Source of the DNA: Chromobotia macracanthus
Lineage: Eukaryota; Chordata; Actinopteri; Cypriniformes; Botiidae
Length of the DNA stretch: 64,000 nt
Direction: 5' to 3'
Assembly (NCBI GenBank): GCA_036877525.1
Contig: JAZGTH010000031.1
Span: forward strand, 5,250,501 to 5,314,500
Shown: positions 52,499 through 64,000 of the stretch, one piece after another
Numbering within the stretch: position 1 is the stretch's first letter
Layout: each line of letters opens with the position of its first letter
Position numbers and translations under genes: made by a program
Notes under the pieces: model-generated
Databases searched by the model: none
What the model was told of the DNA's origin: nothing
The model's input: only the letters and a program-made list of their open reading frames with translations

Positions 52499-55400
52499 GT
52501 CTTGTGTACTCTGCCATTTCAGTTGTGGTCAGTTTATTTTTAACCCGTTTTGGATGTGATGTGGAGCTGTTGTGAAGTCCACCGCAGTGACTGTTTCAGG
52601 CCAGTCGTCTCTTTCATAACCCATTTCTAATAACTCTGAAAAGAGGCCTTGTTACTGCCAAATGAGTTGAAGGGCTTTAATCCTTAATTGAGAACTGAAT
52701 TTTAGGAGGGAATGTTCTAGAATGATATTCACGCTCTGTCAGCCTGAGCCCTCTCCTTTCTTGGCCCCTCCAGAATCATTAAAGACATGCATGAGAACTT
52801 TAAGCTGATGTCTGTATGTGTGAGATTATGTGCCAGTTTTACATTAGAAGGAAAACATTTTTGGGAAACGTGGTGTTGAAACTCTTAATTAAGCAGTTCA
52901 TTTAATGGATTCTCAACATTTTATATGTAATGTTATTTACATATTATTATTTACATATATTATTTAAAACTGAGTCTCTCCATTCTGTTCTGATCAAATA
53001 CGTCATGCTTTGGCATACACCTCATTTTGTCACACCATAACAAGAGACACATTGACTTTCATCTGTTCTTTATCCTTAGAGATATCTGGAAGAGTGGGTT
53101 TGTATCAAGTTTTGCATCTTCATTCTTGATATTTTCCACGCATATCAATTACGCTGTAAGCTTACTGCCAGACTGTTTGCAGTTACTCATATAACATTGT
53201 TCACATTCTCTTTGTCACTATAATGTTGGGATCATTATTGTTGGGATGTTATTGTTGTATTGTTATACAATCTCAATATTTGCTCGCACACTCAACCTGC
53301 TGCTTTTCATAAACAAGATAAAGCACAGCAGGAAGTGATCTAGAGACAGAGCAGTGATATTTAAGCTGCTTTGTGTTTTGTGTAGTTGTTATGCGAGTAG
53401 TTGATATGTCATGCAGATGGAGGAGGTCACTGAACCGGTGGGTTTTGCTCCGATTGAGTGTGTCATGAGTGCAATTAAGTTGTAGGAGGGAAGTTAGTGA
53501 GTACATTTGACACAGTTTGAAAGAAAGTCAATGCACAAATGTATGTGTATGTAGATTAGCATAGGTCCCAGCAGACAGGAGAGATGTATGGCATCAGCAG
53601 TCTGTTCTGTCACTCTGGGTCAGTCCCTGTTGTCTGTTGTTCTGTCATTTGATCACCCCGACCTTCTTATTTGTTAGCCTCCAATTTTGACTGAGGCTCA
53701 AAGGAGAATGTCATCTGCATCTTTGCAAATTCAAAAATGTATTTTCCAATTAACAATGGACTAAAACCATTAAGATACTTTTCCCTAAAACAATCTATAG
53801 CTTTCTCACTCTCTCCCTGTCTCTTAGCCTGTTGTCATCTGTTCTAGCGCACACCTGGCCTACATTTCCTAATAGCTGTTTGTTTGTTTGTTTATTTATT
53901 ATAAACATTCACAGAGGCTTTTATTCATGGAGGATGTCAGAAAGGCAGGGTTGATTTTTTTATTTATTTATTTTTTTTTTTTTTTTTTTTCGCCCTGAAT
54001 CCCTTTATGGGTTGATCTCAACTTTTGGGATTTTTTTTATAGAACCATTGAGTATTTTCGTTCTTAGCCATAGGTGATTTCAGCTATGGGAAAGTGTCCC
54101 ATTATTTGTGTTGGGGGAGGGAGGTGTGTCAGAGTGGGAATAATGGAAATGCTTCTGCATTCGTTAACTCGTCTGTCTCAGGGTTAGGGAGCAGAGAGGA
54201 AAGGTCACCAGCTCTTTACGTGAAGGGCAGAGAAAGGAGCGGAGGAGGGAGATGATGATCAGCAGATGCTGAGAGAGATGAAAACAAAGACTTACTGGCT
54301 CAGGCACCTTGAGACAAACGCAAGGAGATAAACAAACATTCTTCATATTATTTGAGGCCGTAGAGAGTCAGTGGGGGGGTAATTAAAGAATCACAGAGAT
54401 TCTCCTCTGATAGGAGAAGTGTTAAGCAAATTTTCCACACCGCTGGAGTCTGACCACTTCCTCTGTTTCCTGTGCACTTCCTTTCCTGTTGAAGTCATTT
54501 ACACTCACAAGGCTGGTGCTGAAATGTATCGGGAGGCAGAGTTGCAGGAAAAAGCAAGAATACATTTACATGAAATCATTTAGCACATGCTTCTATCCAC
54601 AGTGACTTACAAATGAGGAAAAGCACAAGCTCTCTATTATACAGGAACCAACTTTGTTAACAGGACTGCAGTACCAATTGTCATGTGTGAACCAGAGCAG
54701 TACACAAGCTGAGTTGCAAGTGTGGATAAGTGTATTTGTTCTTGTCTTTCTTTGCTTATACACAACTTGCAGTTTTTGTATAGATCTGTTAATTGGAATT
54801 CATTTTGCTAATGTATTTAGGCTTCCCCCTTCATCTGAAAATGTGTGATTTGTATAGAGGGGTAATCTTAAGCTAGAAACTGCTGTGCTTTTTTTAAATG
54901 GAAATTATGCTGAAGTATTAATCCTTGCCTTCGCCCACCCCCCAAAACTATGCCACGCTCCTCCATAGAGCCATCACAGTCAGCTTTGTAATTTTTTTTC
55001 TACTGTCAAAATCCCAAAATAACTCTTCTCTGCTGCTTCTAAAATGAGAGTTTGAGATGGCGAATACGAGTGCTCAGTTTGTGATTTAACAGTATACTCC
55101 AGCTGTCCTTGTATGACAACCTAATTACAATTCAAGCTCTGCTTTACTGCATGCAAAACAGCCTGGCATGCTAATATGTGAAGCAATCTTGTTAGCTTTG
55201 GAAATGCATTAACTCTGTTCTGTTTGTCTATACACCAGTGTGACTGACTGAGCTGTCTTATAAGCTTTAAAAAAAAAACCCCTTAAAATCAGCCAAAAAA
55301 AGGTAAAAACTGTGATTAGGGCAGATTTTTCTCTGGATCTGTGTTCATGTCCTTGTGTGCATTTGTGAAGTTCATATACACTGTCCATAACCTAAATCTT

Positions 55401-58400
55401 TATTACTTCCTTCTTAGACTTCCCATTTAACCTTCTTAGCATGACTTGAGATAAGATCAATGTTTTCTTTACTGTTAAAGGAGACTAAAGTCCTGTGGGT
55501 GAGTTTTGAAATGGCTCACCAGTTAAAGGGAAGTTTGTTTCTCTGTAATTTGTATATCTGCATATTCAGGTTGTGAGCCCAGTCGTAAGGTTTTATTCAA
55601 AGGTCTGAATGTTATCTGTTGTTAACTTTTACGATGTCATTGGTTTTTGAACTACAGCTGACTGCAGTTGCCCTATAATTGTAAACCTCATAGCTGTTAT
55701 TCTTTTGTTTACATCTTTTCTCACTGAATACTCACTCCACATCTCCCACTTTTTGTTTGACTCTGTCCTTCAGTATTTATCTGCATTACCTTCCCCCCTT
55801 TTCTCTCTCGTTCGTTCTCCAGCATTCTTAGCTGGATGTGTTGCCAGGAGACAGGATTCTCTACCTATTGTGAGCGCACAAAGGGGGTCTACAATCGCCA
55901 GTGCTGGGGCTCACGGGGCCGACATAAGAGGGAGAGTTTGGAGGGAAAACGAATGGGGGAGCAGGAGATAAATGTGGAATATAGAGAAGGAAAGAAAGTG
56001 GAGAGCGGTGTAGTGGTCTTGTGGCCTCATTCTTGGGGGTCAAACTGCGTTCTCTTAAACCTCACAGGATTTGTTATGCTGTGCTCAGCTGATGAGGGTC
56101 AAGAGAAGCCCGACAGAGATGGATATTCTTAGAAATTAAGGCCTCCTTACTCCAGACACACACATGCTATGCTATCATTCCACAATTGTCCATTGGATTG
56201 GAGATGCGACTCTTTTACTGTCGAGTCTGGTCATGTTACTTGCACCAGAGATACATTTCGAGTTTCAAACTCTTGGGCTGTTCAGATGATATCCCATATA
56301 GCATCAGTCACAATAACACAGAAACATCCTAAAATACACCATCAGCCTAATTGTGTCTGCTGTGTATGTGGAATATTATTAAATGTTTCTGCTCAGACAG
56401 CAGATTCTGAGTTGTATCTAGATTAATCTCCTCTCTTTTCCCTAATTTTCAGATATTGCCATGCAGTGCTGCACTAGGCATTTTCCATTTTTACACAGTG
56501 GTTGCATAAGCCCTGGAGTGTAACGACACTTTCACATTTTCTCCCAAAAGTTTTGATAATGGGAGCGATTTGACTGGGTCACTTAATCGTGTTTAATGGT
56601 CAGTGTAATTTTAATATTTAATCACTTTGCAGTCTGTTACTCTATCGATTGATGGCCCCGTGATGTTTTTTGGCTTGTCGTTAGATCATGAAACTTAGTT
56701 CTGGTATCTGTAATTAATTTCTGTCTGATGTGATGTGATTTCAGATGTTTTTTTTTTTCAGACACTTTAACCCAGTGAAGATTAGCAGCGTGCTGATATG
56801 AGACCGTTTAGTTCCATTTTCCTGATATTTGAAGTAAAACATTTATGAAATTTCACTGCTAATGGTGTAATATGCATAAAAAGACCATTGCATGGTCATT
56901 ATTGCCTCATTTAATATGTATGTTTTCATTTCACAAGTGTGTCATTTAATGTGATGTCAGATGTTGAATGAATGATTATGATATTAAGAAAACTATTATA
57001 CATCTGTCATCAACTCCACTGAACACACTTTGGTAACGCATATGTGTGCGCTGCTTGTGCTGTGAAAATTGCAATTTCATACAGCCTTAGTTTATATTCT
57101 CTTCAGAATTCCTGTTCTGTATTCACGCCGGTAGAGAGGACAGCTTAGACAGAAGAGTGTAGACAGTATTGATTCCTGGATTCCATCACACACAAACCAC
57201 AATTTGTGCTTTTTCATTTACATAATTGTAGTTGAAGGAAGAGGTGAATTAAGTCCAGCAAAGCTGTTCTCACATAAACGCAATCTCATCTTCTATTTCC
57301 GTCTTACTGTGTTTTCTTCAATTTCTTCAATTTAGTGTGGTTATTAAGAATGTTTATGTAAAATTACACTCCTAAAGAATATAAAATTGACATTTATTTG
57401 TCATTAGCATGGCAGTGAAGCATAGTGCACAAACTTTAGTATCAGATTTATGGCTCCAGATGGAGAGAGTAGGCCTAGGTGATTGAATGCACTCATGTCC
57501 TCTACACAGCCCTGATCTGTGCTACAGAGCCGGTTATATTAATTAAACTGAAATGAAATGCAGCCTTCAGCCAGGGTCACAAAAGGATCCATTCGTTTAA
57601 ACAATTACTTTGATCGCTGGAAAAAGAGCGTATATTACTGCTAATGGGGGATTTTTGAAGGGTCCATGCCAGCAGTATTAATTTGTTGACTGCTGTGCTG
57701 CATTCGTCTAATTTGTTATGCCATGTGCAGTACACTTTTGAAAATGTTCACCCCCATAAATCAAAGTAGCGATACCCATAGGGACAATCACGCTGTCAAA
57801 GGCGTGCGGTAATGAAAGGATTTAGTTTTATGTAATGCATTGTCACACCCTGTCCCACATCACAGTGTGTTTGTATTGTGGGAAATATTTTAAATCCTGA
57901 TTTACAACCAGTTCTGTGTTTGTGACTAAAGCACTAGATTCTTATGGGGCTGATTTTACAGCCAGAGGCAAAGCTCTGCAATATTTTGGTCTCTGTGGTA
58001 GAGGAGCTCCACCTCTTCTTGATTGTTTGGGAACTGGTCACTCTGGTTTTAAAGTTTCAGTTATTTATCATTGTGAATGTTTCAGGGCTTAGTCAACTCA
58101 CTGAAACTGGCTTGCTGACACACTTCCATAGCCACTTTTCTCAACTATCAAAGGTTTGAATTGCTACCACATATACTAAAATCCTCAACAGATGTGTGAT
58201 TTCATTGCACATGTGCATTATCAATGTCACTATGCTTATTTTGCCTTTCCCAAATCGGTTCTTAATGTTCACGGTTGATTAATTTTAGCAATGATACTAA
58301 ATGCGTGTCTTTGTTGTAGTGTCTGCACAACGCATGGTATAATTAACAATTACATAATTACTGTTTGAAGCTGGTATTGTATTCTGTTAAAGCGTATTGT

Positions 58401-61400
58401 CTTCTGTACGTTTCAGGTTTATGCTGTGGGCTGCAGATCACCTCATCTGGTCCCACATCTTTTGAGAAAGCCAGTGGAGAGAGCGTGAAGCTGGACTGTC
58501 AGTTTACACTGGCTGCTGAGGACACCGGCCCCCTGGATATTGAGTGGAGCCTGCAGCCCTCTGACAACCAGAAAGAAGAGAAAGTGGTGAGTGAACAATG
58601 TGACCGTGGATTGTGTTTGTGTGTATGTAAGACTTGTGCGCTGTTCCAAAGCATCTGTCTTCATTATTCAAAAGCCTCTTGGAGTTTCATTTGACTTTGC
58701 TATTTGTTGCCTCTCTTCCTGTCATAGGTTCCTTGAACATAATAAAGCTCACAAAACTAGTTTGACTGCTTCTGTAGTGCAATGCAGAATGGTAGCATTC
58801 CTAATGCACAGTCATCCGGCATGATGGCCAGAAATTTTCTAGCGAAATTGAGAGCCTAAAAGCTGTGCTTTGAGACATCATCCCAGCCAATCAAATGCTT
58901 TTTGATGTCTAATGAAGTTGTGGAGCAGGATTTAAGACCAGTCTAATTTCTTTGTGGAAGGGCTACCTAGCTCGGCACCAAATATAAACCATTATATTGA
59001 CCAACTTTCCTGTTGCTAGTTATTTTGTGTTTATGCTGTTTAAGTATAGTGTTAGATGAACTAACTTGAGTACAGGAGATGAATCCAGTGGGTTGTAGAT
59101 CAATTAGATCAACTGGTTTGTGGACATCACATCTGTTGGTATTGGTGGGATGAGGGTGGTTTATAAACGTTCTGTTGTTTGAGTACTCCATAAAATTGCT
59201 CCCTGGGTGATTATGTATGTGACTCAACATAACATTTTTAATAATGTGATTAATGTGTGTTTCCTGTGTGTGCAGTCATGGTTTTACTCACATGGATGTA
59301 CACTTGAGGTTTATTGGCTTTGACAGCTCTTCTTGATGCTGTGTATTGATGTGTTGGCTGGTGAACAATTACACATTTACTTCACTCTGAATAAAGGTTA
59401 TGTTGAATGGTCTGCACACGCACAGCATTTTTCCTGCCTCTGCCTCCTTGCTTCCTTATTCTGCAAATACATTGACTCAGGTTGTTTTTTGCACACAAAC
59501 ACTGGGGCTTGCAGGTAGGGTAAGCAACCAGATAGATGTGGGCTGTGCTTGTCTGTTGCAGCCCCATGCAGAGATCATAGTTTTTCTCTCCAGAGATTAT
59601 GCATTTAGCTGGGGACAGAATTGGGTCAGGAGCCTTCGATGGTTGATCTGTGCACCTTGCTTTGTATCTCTTTCTTTCTCTCAACTCCATCTTTTTCCCT
59701 TTTAAAGCTCCTTCATTTCTTACATCGTTCTACACCTAATTTTTCATTCTATTTTTATCGTTTTCCTTTCTCTTTACTTTTCTATTCCCACCTCAATTGT
59801 TTGCTGGTTTTTCTCATGGGTACAGACCCTGCACACCCCCTCTGTGCTGCCAGGCTGTGCCTCAGGACTTGCGATTTGTCTTTGACCCACTTCGTTTTTA
59901 ATGGTTTCATATGAAGTTGAAGTTTGGACACGGGCTACTTACATTTGGTTTTGGGAGTGGGGGACTCATCTAACAGGTTCTCTGCCCCACTTTTTTTGTC
60001 CCATGCATTGAGTTATACTCTTGCTTTAGTAACTTGCAAAAGTATTCGGTAGGTACCTATATGGTTGTAGTTGTGGAATAGAAAGTATGGCCAGTATAAT
60101 GTTCTGTTTTTTGGAGGCAGTTTACTCAAAGGATTTGAAGGACAGTCCAGTGTCAACATGTCATTAGGCCTCTTGATTGCACAGTGGAAGTAAACAACTC
60201 CTGATTGTCACAGTGTTTATCAGATCTTAAACTTTTATTATACCTTGGGGTCTTTGTAAAGAAGTCTACCTCTTACACAGTATTATTTTAGCCCAAACTC
60301 TGAACCAATCACAGTTTAATTCTTTAATTCTTTTCTCAGCCTGTATTTTGTCTGTCAGACTGACTATGATTTATGGTTTTCCAATGATTGGCTATGAAAA
60401 AGCTCTCGGCTACTAAATGAATCAATAGTAAATAAAATGGGAGTTGAAAGCAATAACCAGCCACCAGCTGAGTGTTTAATGTCTCTTAGACTCCCTTATT
60501 TTTCATCTTTCATGTTTGTTCCAAGATAAAAGAAGAGGGATTTACAGTGTACACAGTCACACAAGGCTACTGTTAAAGAAACACACATCCTCCTCCTAGT
60601 GTATTTTCCACAACAGTTTCATCAGAACTTTGAATGCATTCATTGTTGATGTGTGAGGGTCTTTAGAAGCACACTGAGGCATCAGTAATGCTCTTGTTGG
60701 TGGGACGCTGCTGATGAGTTGGTCATCGGTCATTAGCATTATAGTGAAGAATACATGGGAGTTTGGGGGGTCGCACTGTACATACAGTAGCTCTAAAATC
60801 TGATATATACAGAACCTTCTATTCACACAATAGCTATTCACACAGTGATTGAGCCCGAGCGTGACAATGGAAAACATCAAACAAAAGGATTGTTTAGACA
60901 TGCAGTGCTTTTTATCATTGCACTTTTACATATATGGTAAAGGAGCCAAAATGTTTTGTTGTTCCAGTTACTGTCGTAGTTTCTTTGAATGTAAACATTG
61001 ACAAATTCTCCAGTTAATGCTCCAGCAGCACTTTAATAACAGAAACGTCTAAAGACTTGATAAGTGGAATGCAAGGCCATGGGGTTGTTATAAATACACT
61101 TTGTAGTTGTATGGTGTATGATTAACCAGGAGTCATATCCTAGATGTTTGTTTCCTATTCAAATGTGATAGATTGTGGAGGCACCTGTTTTCCAGGAGCA
61201 GACAGTCAGAGCTGCTTCAGTGCAGTGAGTGTAGACACTGATGCCATACAGACGCCGCTCTGGCTGTGGTGTACACTGATCTCTCAGCACAGGTGACTCA
61301 GTGCTGCTTTGCATTTCAAACAAGCCTGCTGTAGATCTAGAGGAAAGTACACACACCTCCCAGGCATACAGACTTAAACTGAAGCGCAAACAAGACAGAG

Positions 61401-62899
61401 TGAACATATGCACACTTTGATTTTAATAAGTCACTAGCTGTCCTTGTAGACTTGACTCATAAATTGTGGCAAACCCACTTCTCTTTAAGGTGCACTCAGC
61501 CTTTTGTTCTTGCAGCAGCTTCCATTTTTTGTGATATTTGGTGCCAATTTATCAGGAAGCTGTGATTTTGTTCTCGAGCCATTGCTTTATTTGCAATGTT
61601 TTATGGAATATTCCAATTAATTTTTTGTGCATGGCTAGAAACATAGCTAGTGTGTTGGGGGGGTGGGGGGAGGTGTTCCTGGTCCTGTTCCCATAGTTTC
61701 AATATTGTATTTTCTCTACTGAGCAGACTTTTGGACTTAGACCTTAGTCTGGTGTATGTAATTGAAGTCTGTTAGAGGTCTGTTAGCTTCAGGCACTTTT
61801 CATTTCCTTATCCCTTTTTTAATATGGGGAGGTTATGTTAAGATATGAGGTACTTTTTACAGATGTTGTTGGATGTTTGGTTGAGATCCTGTAGGCAGAC
61901 TCCAGGTGGCACAGATTAGCCATGCTTACAAAGTGGTAATCTGGACAAGATGCTCTCAGACTCTACAGATGTTGGTTCTTGCAAGCAGAGGGCAAGAGAG
62001 TGAGGTTCTACACTTGTTTTCTCCTGTTCTCATTTTCCCCTCTCCTCCTCCCGTGTGCTTAGTGCTGTATGATGCATTCATTAAAATTCTGAGTGTCTCC
62101 AGCCTCGTTTGGCTCTGTTGCCCTGAGGTACAAACAATTCTCACAACTGCTGTGCGCGAAGCAAGATGCTACAGGAGACTGCCGCCTCTCCATCACGGAA
62201 AAGTGGATTTTTAAATGGATCCCTTATTTTTTCTCTATGGGTGACAAAGTTTTGAGACATAAGCTTGTGTTGATGAATGTATCACTTATAAATGACATGT
62301 AATGAGTGTTAATCATAAACAAATTTGTTCTAAAAATAATGAAGAGGTTTCTGTACCTTTTGAGCAGTGCCAACTAGACAGGTGTCTGTGTGAACTAACA
62401 AGAGCACTTTGTTCAGGTCGTGGCATTGAAAGGGCAAATATTTTGCTTGTGCTGAAGGATGCTTTTGAGATAAGAGGAGCCACTGTGTGTGTCTTTGTCT
62501 AAGTGACTTTCAGAAGCAGAAAAAAGGTTAGGCTTGGTTTAGGACTAGGGGTTAGCCTGATATCTGAATATTTTTTTTGACCTTCCACAGTTTCCCATCC
62601 ATAGACTTGAAACCAAAACTGTTCACTGACATAAGATTCTTAACTATGTTAATGTTTTGTTCTTTGTTCTGTCATCTCCCTTTTCTTCCGGCAGGTGATT
62701 GTGTACTCTGGTGACAGGGCCTTTGAACACTACTATGACCCTCTTAAAGGAAGAGTCCACTTCAACTCTCCTGACCCTAAAAACGGCGATGCCTCCATGA
62801 ACATAATGGGGCTGAAGGCCACAGACACGGGTACTTACCAGTGCAAGGTGAAGAAGGTTCCTGGGATCAGCAGCAGAAAGTACCTGCTAACTGTTATGG
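40608..62899 (+). CDS. cxadr: CXADR-like Ig-superfamily adhesion protein (5' part only)
   Basis: Three coding exons are in the window: 40608-40659, 58417-58586 and 62695-62899, in phase; the last ends in phase 1, so the gene continues past the right edge. Residues 1-22 are a signal peptide (MDLRTSCFCLIHVILLTG then LCCG). Residues 24 to about 140 form a V-type Ig domain with Cys45 and Cys124 as the disulfide pair, Trp61 in the core, the hallmark GPLDIEW and DNQK segments, LKGRVHF and DTGTYQCKVKK. These features fit the CTX family of tight-junction adhesion proteins. CXADR fits best; CLMP is a less likely alternative because its corresponding segments differ. The C2-type Ig domain, membrane helix and PDZ-binding tail would lie outside. 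Fish carry related paralogues, so the exact orthologue is not settled. Confidence 0.82.
44620..44650. repeat. Poly-T run
   Basis: About 31 consecutive T in intron 1 of the CXADR-like gene; possibly the tail of a retroposed sequence on the minus strand or simple slippage. Confidence 0.9.
46697..46870. repeat. Cyprinid interspersed repeat, GGGAAAGTTCACCC copy
   Basis: Reads AAAGGGAAAGTTCACCCAAA, then CTCAAGTCAGGGCAAACC, TTTGTCTTCTGTGAAACAC and ACAATGAAAGTAAATGGTG, the best-preserved of the three copies of this family in the window. Confidence 0.65.
52457..52494. repeat. (CT)n microsatellite
   Basis: About 19 CT units in intron 1 of the CXADR-like gene. Confidence 0.95.
53956..53991. repeat. 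T-rich / (TTTA)n tract
   Basis: TTTATTTATTTATT followed by about 19 T, just after a GTTT tandem at 53877-53896. Confidence 0.85.
54560..54635. repeat. SINE-core fragment
   Basis: ACATTTACATGAAATCATTT, AGCACATGCTTCTATCCAC and AGTGACTTACAAATGAGG match the fish core also seen in the two cnih2 SINEs, without a tRNA-like head. Confidence 0.5.
58587..62694 (+). other. CXADR-like intron 2
   Basis: 4.1 kb. A short G-run occurs at about 61658-61672. Nothing else recognised. Confidence 0.75.
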
Positions 62900-64000
62900 G
62901 TGAGTAACATGACAAGCCTGTAAGTGCCTGAGAAAGGAAGTTCCGCTTTGAATTCATCTTGACATGAATAAAAAATGCACAACTCTAACACACAATATTT
63001 GTAAAACGGTAAAAGTAAAAACATTTTGTTTCACACAGACCAGTCATACCCTGTTTAAATACAAACTTGTGACCTTTTTGGTGGGGTATTGTCCACCTTG
63101 TATTTTTCTGTAATGTGAGTTGTAAAATCAGGAGAAAAGCCTGAATGACACTATATTGATCTGCACCATGAAAGAACAAACGAAAAAAGGTTTGATTTCA
63201 CGGCCCCATGACATGTCTTGTGTCAGGGTCATCATTGATCGCTGTCAGCTACAAGTGTGTTTTTGAGTGTGAAAAGCACCTGTTCCGTGATGTGTGTCGA
63301 CATGCATACGCCCTCGGCAAACTCACTGTTGCCAAACAAGGCCATCTGAGAGGCCATCTCCCCAAACAATATGATGACAACACTGTCACTTCCTGAAACT
63401 CTGTAAACACATGACCGAGACGTGTATTTGCATTATAGATGCCAGAATGGCTGAATGATAACAGTAAGATTAAACAGGAAATAGGATCATTTAAGTGATT
63501 TCTATCTATTTATCTATTTATATCTATTTAGTAGTGAAGTGAAACTACTAATACATAACTGCCCTTCTAGTGGATTCTGTGGTGTTTAAAATTATTCACT
63601 GTGGACAGATTGACTATTTATTTATTTCCATTTAAGATCTTGAGATCTTTGGATATGACAGAACTGACTGAGGTACTAAAGCGGTTAGATATTTGTATAG
63701 TTTTAAAAGTGATTGTTTGAATGGAGTGTCAGTTTGGGGACAAATGATTGGTTAGAGAAATGATTGGACTTGAGTGGACTTTAAGCTCACTCATTTGTTA
63801 GAGTGAAGGACAGTTTGGCAAGAGCAGACCCTGTGATTGGAAGTGGAACACAGTAAGACAGATGGATGGACACAGATTGGTACTTCTCTCAGCAGTTGAT
63901 GAATGCAGCTGTTCTCTGTTCACCCATTACCTTCATTGTCCACCCTCATCCTATTGCTGATGACCGTGGGGACTCTGTACCTGCATTCAGAGCAGATGCC
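62900..64000 (+). other. CXADR-like intron 3, incomplete at the right edge
   Basis: Follows the GTGAGTAAC donor. No exon matching the expected second Ig domain was found up to the end. Contains a short (CTAT/TTTA)-like tract at about 63503-63532. Confidence 0.6.

Larger units (their letters stand above)
40660..58416 (+). other. CXADR-like intron 1 (17.8 kb)
   Basis: A very long first intron between the signal-peptide exon and the Ig exon. It holds microsatellites and old repeats. Single-copy-looking stretches at about 44905-45000 and 57530-57740, rich in TTAAT/ATTAAT motifs, could be conserved noncoding elements. No gene recognised. Confidence 0.75.

Overview
The window is vertebrate nuclear DNA, most likely from a teleost of the carp/zebrafish group. 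The evidence is multi-exon genes with GT-AG introns whose joined exons read as fish forms of well-known vertebrate proteins, fish-type interspersed repeats, a tRNA-derived SINE and many microsatellites. I saw no bacterial features, CRISPR array or viral genome.

Layout: (1) 0.2-4.3 kb is a compact block. It holds a decayed znhit2 copy (-), a gutted mrpl49 copy (-), an intact fau gene (+) and, tail to tail with fau, a small dmac1-like gene (-). (2) 4.3-10.3 kb is repeat-bearing spacer with a probable transposase remnant. (3) 10.3-14.2 kb is cnih2 (-), six coding exons, 160 aa. (4) 17.8-20.5 kb is wdr74 (+), ten coding exons, 379 aa. (5) 20.5-26.5 kb is spacer with one possible orphan first exon near 23.06 kb. 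(6) 26.5-38.7 kb is ehd1 (+), five coding exons, 532 aa. (7) 40.6 kb to the right edge is the 5' part of a CXADR-like immunoglobulin-superfamily gene (+). Its first intron is 17.8 kb, and the gene runs out of the window after the third coding exon.

Fau, znhit2, mrpl49, cnih2, wdr74 and ehd1 all have human counterparts on 11q12-q13, so this is an old conserved linkage group; a CXADR-type gene beside it is a fish arrangement. The most informative observation is that two housekeeping genes next to an intact fau are broken. znhit2 has a stop codon inside its zinc finger, a frameshift and a large internal loss. mrpl49 keeps only its N-terminal presequence and its last exon. Both are normally single-copy and probably essential, so the simplest inference is that this locus is one of two copies left by genome duplication, as in goldfish, common carp or other tetraploid cyprinids, and that it is losing genes piecemeal. 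The other genes serve unrelated cell functions (ribosome, respiratory complex assembly, AMPA receptor trafficking, ribosome biogenesis, endocytic recycling, cell adhesion). I see no sign of a novel gene system.
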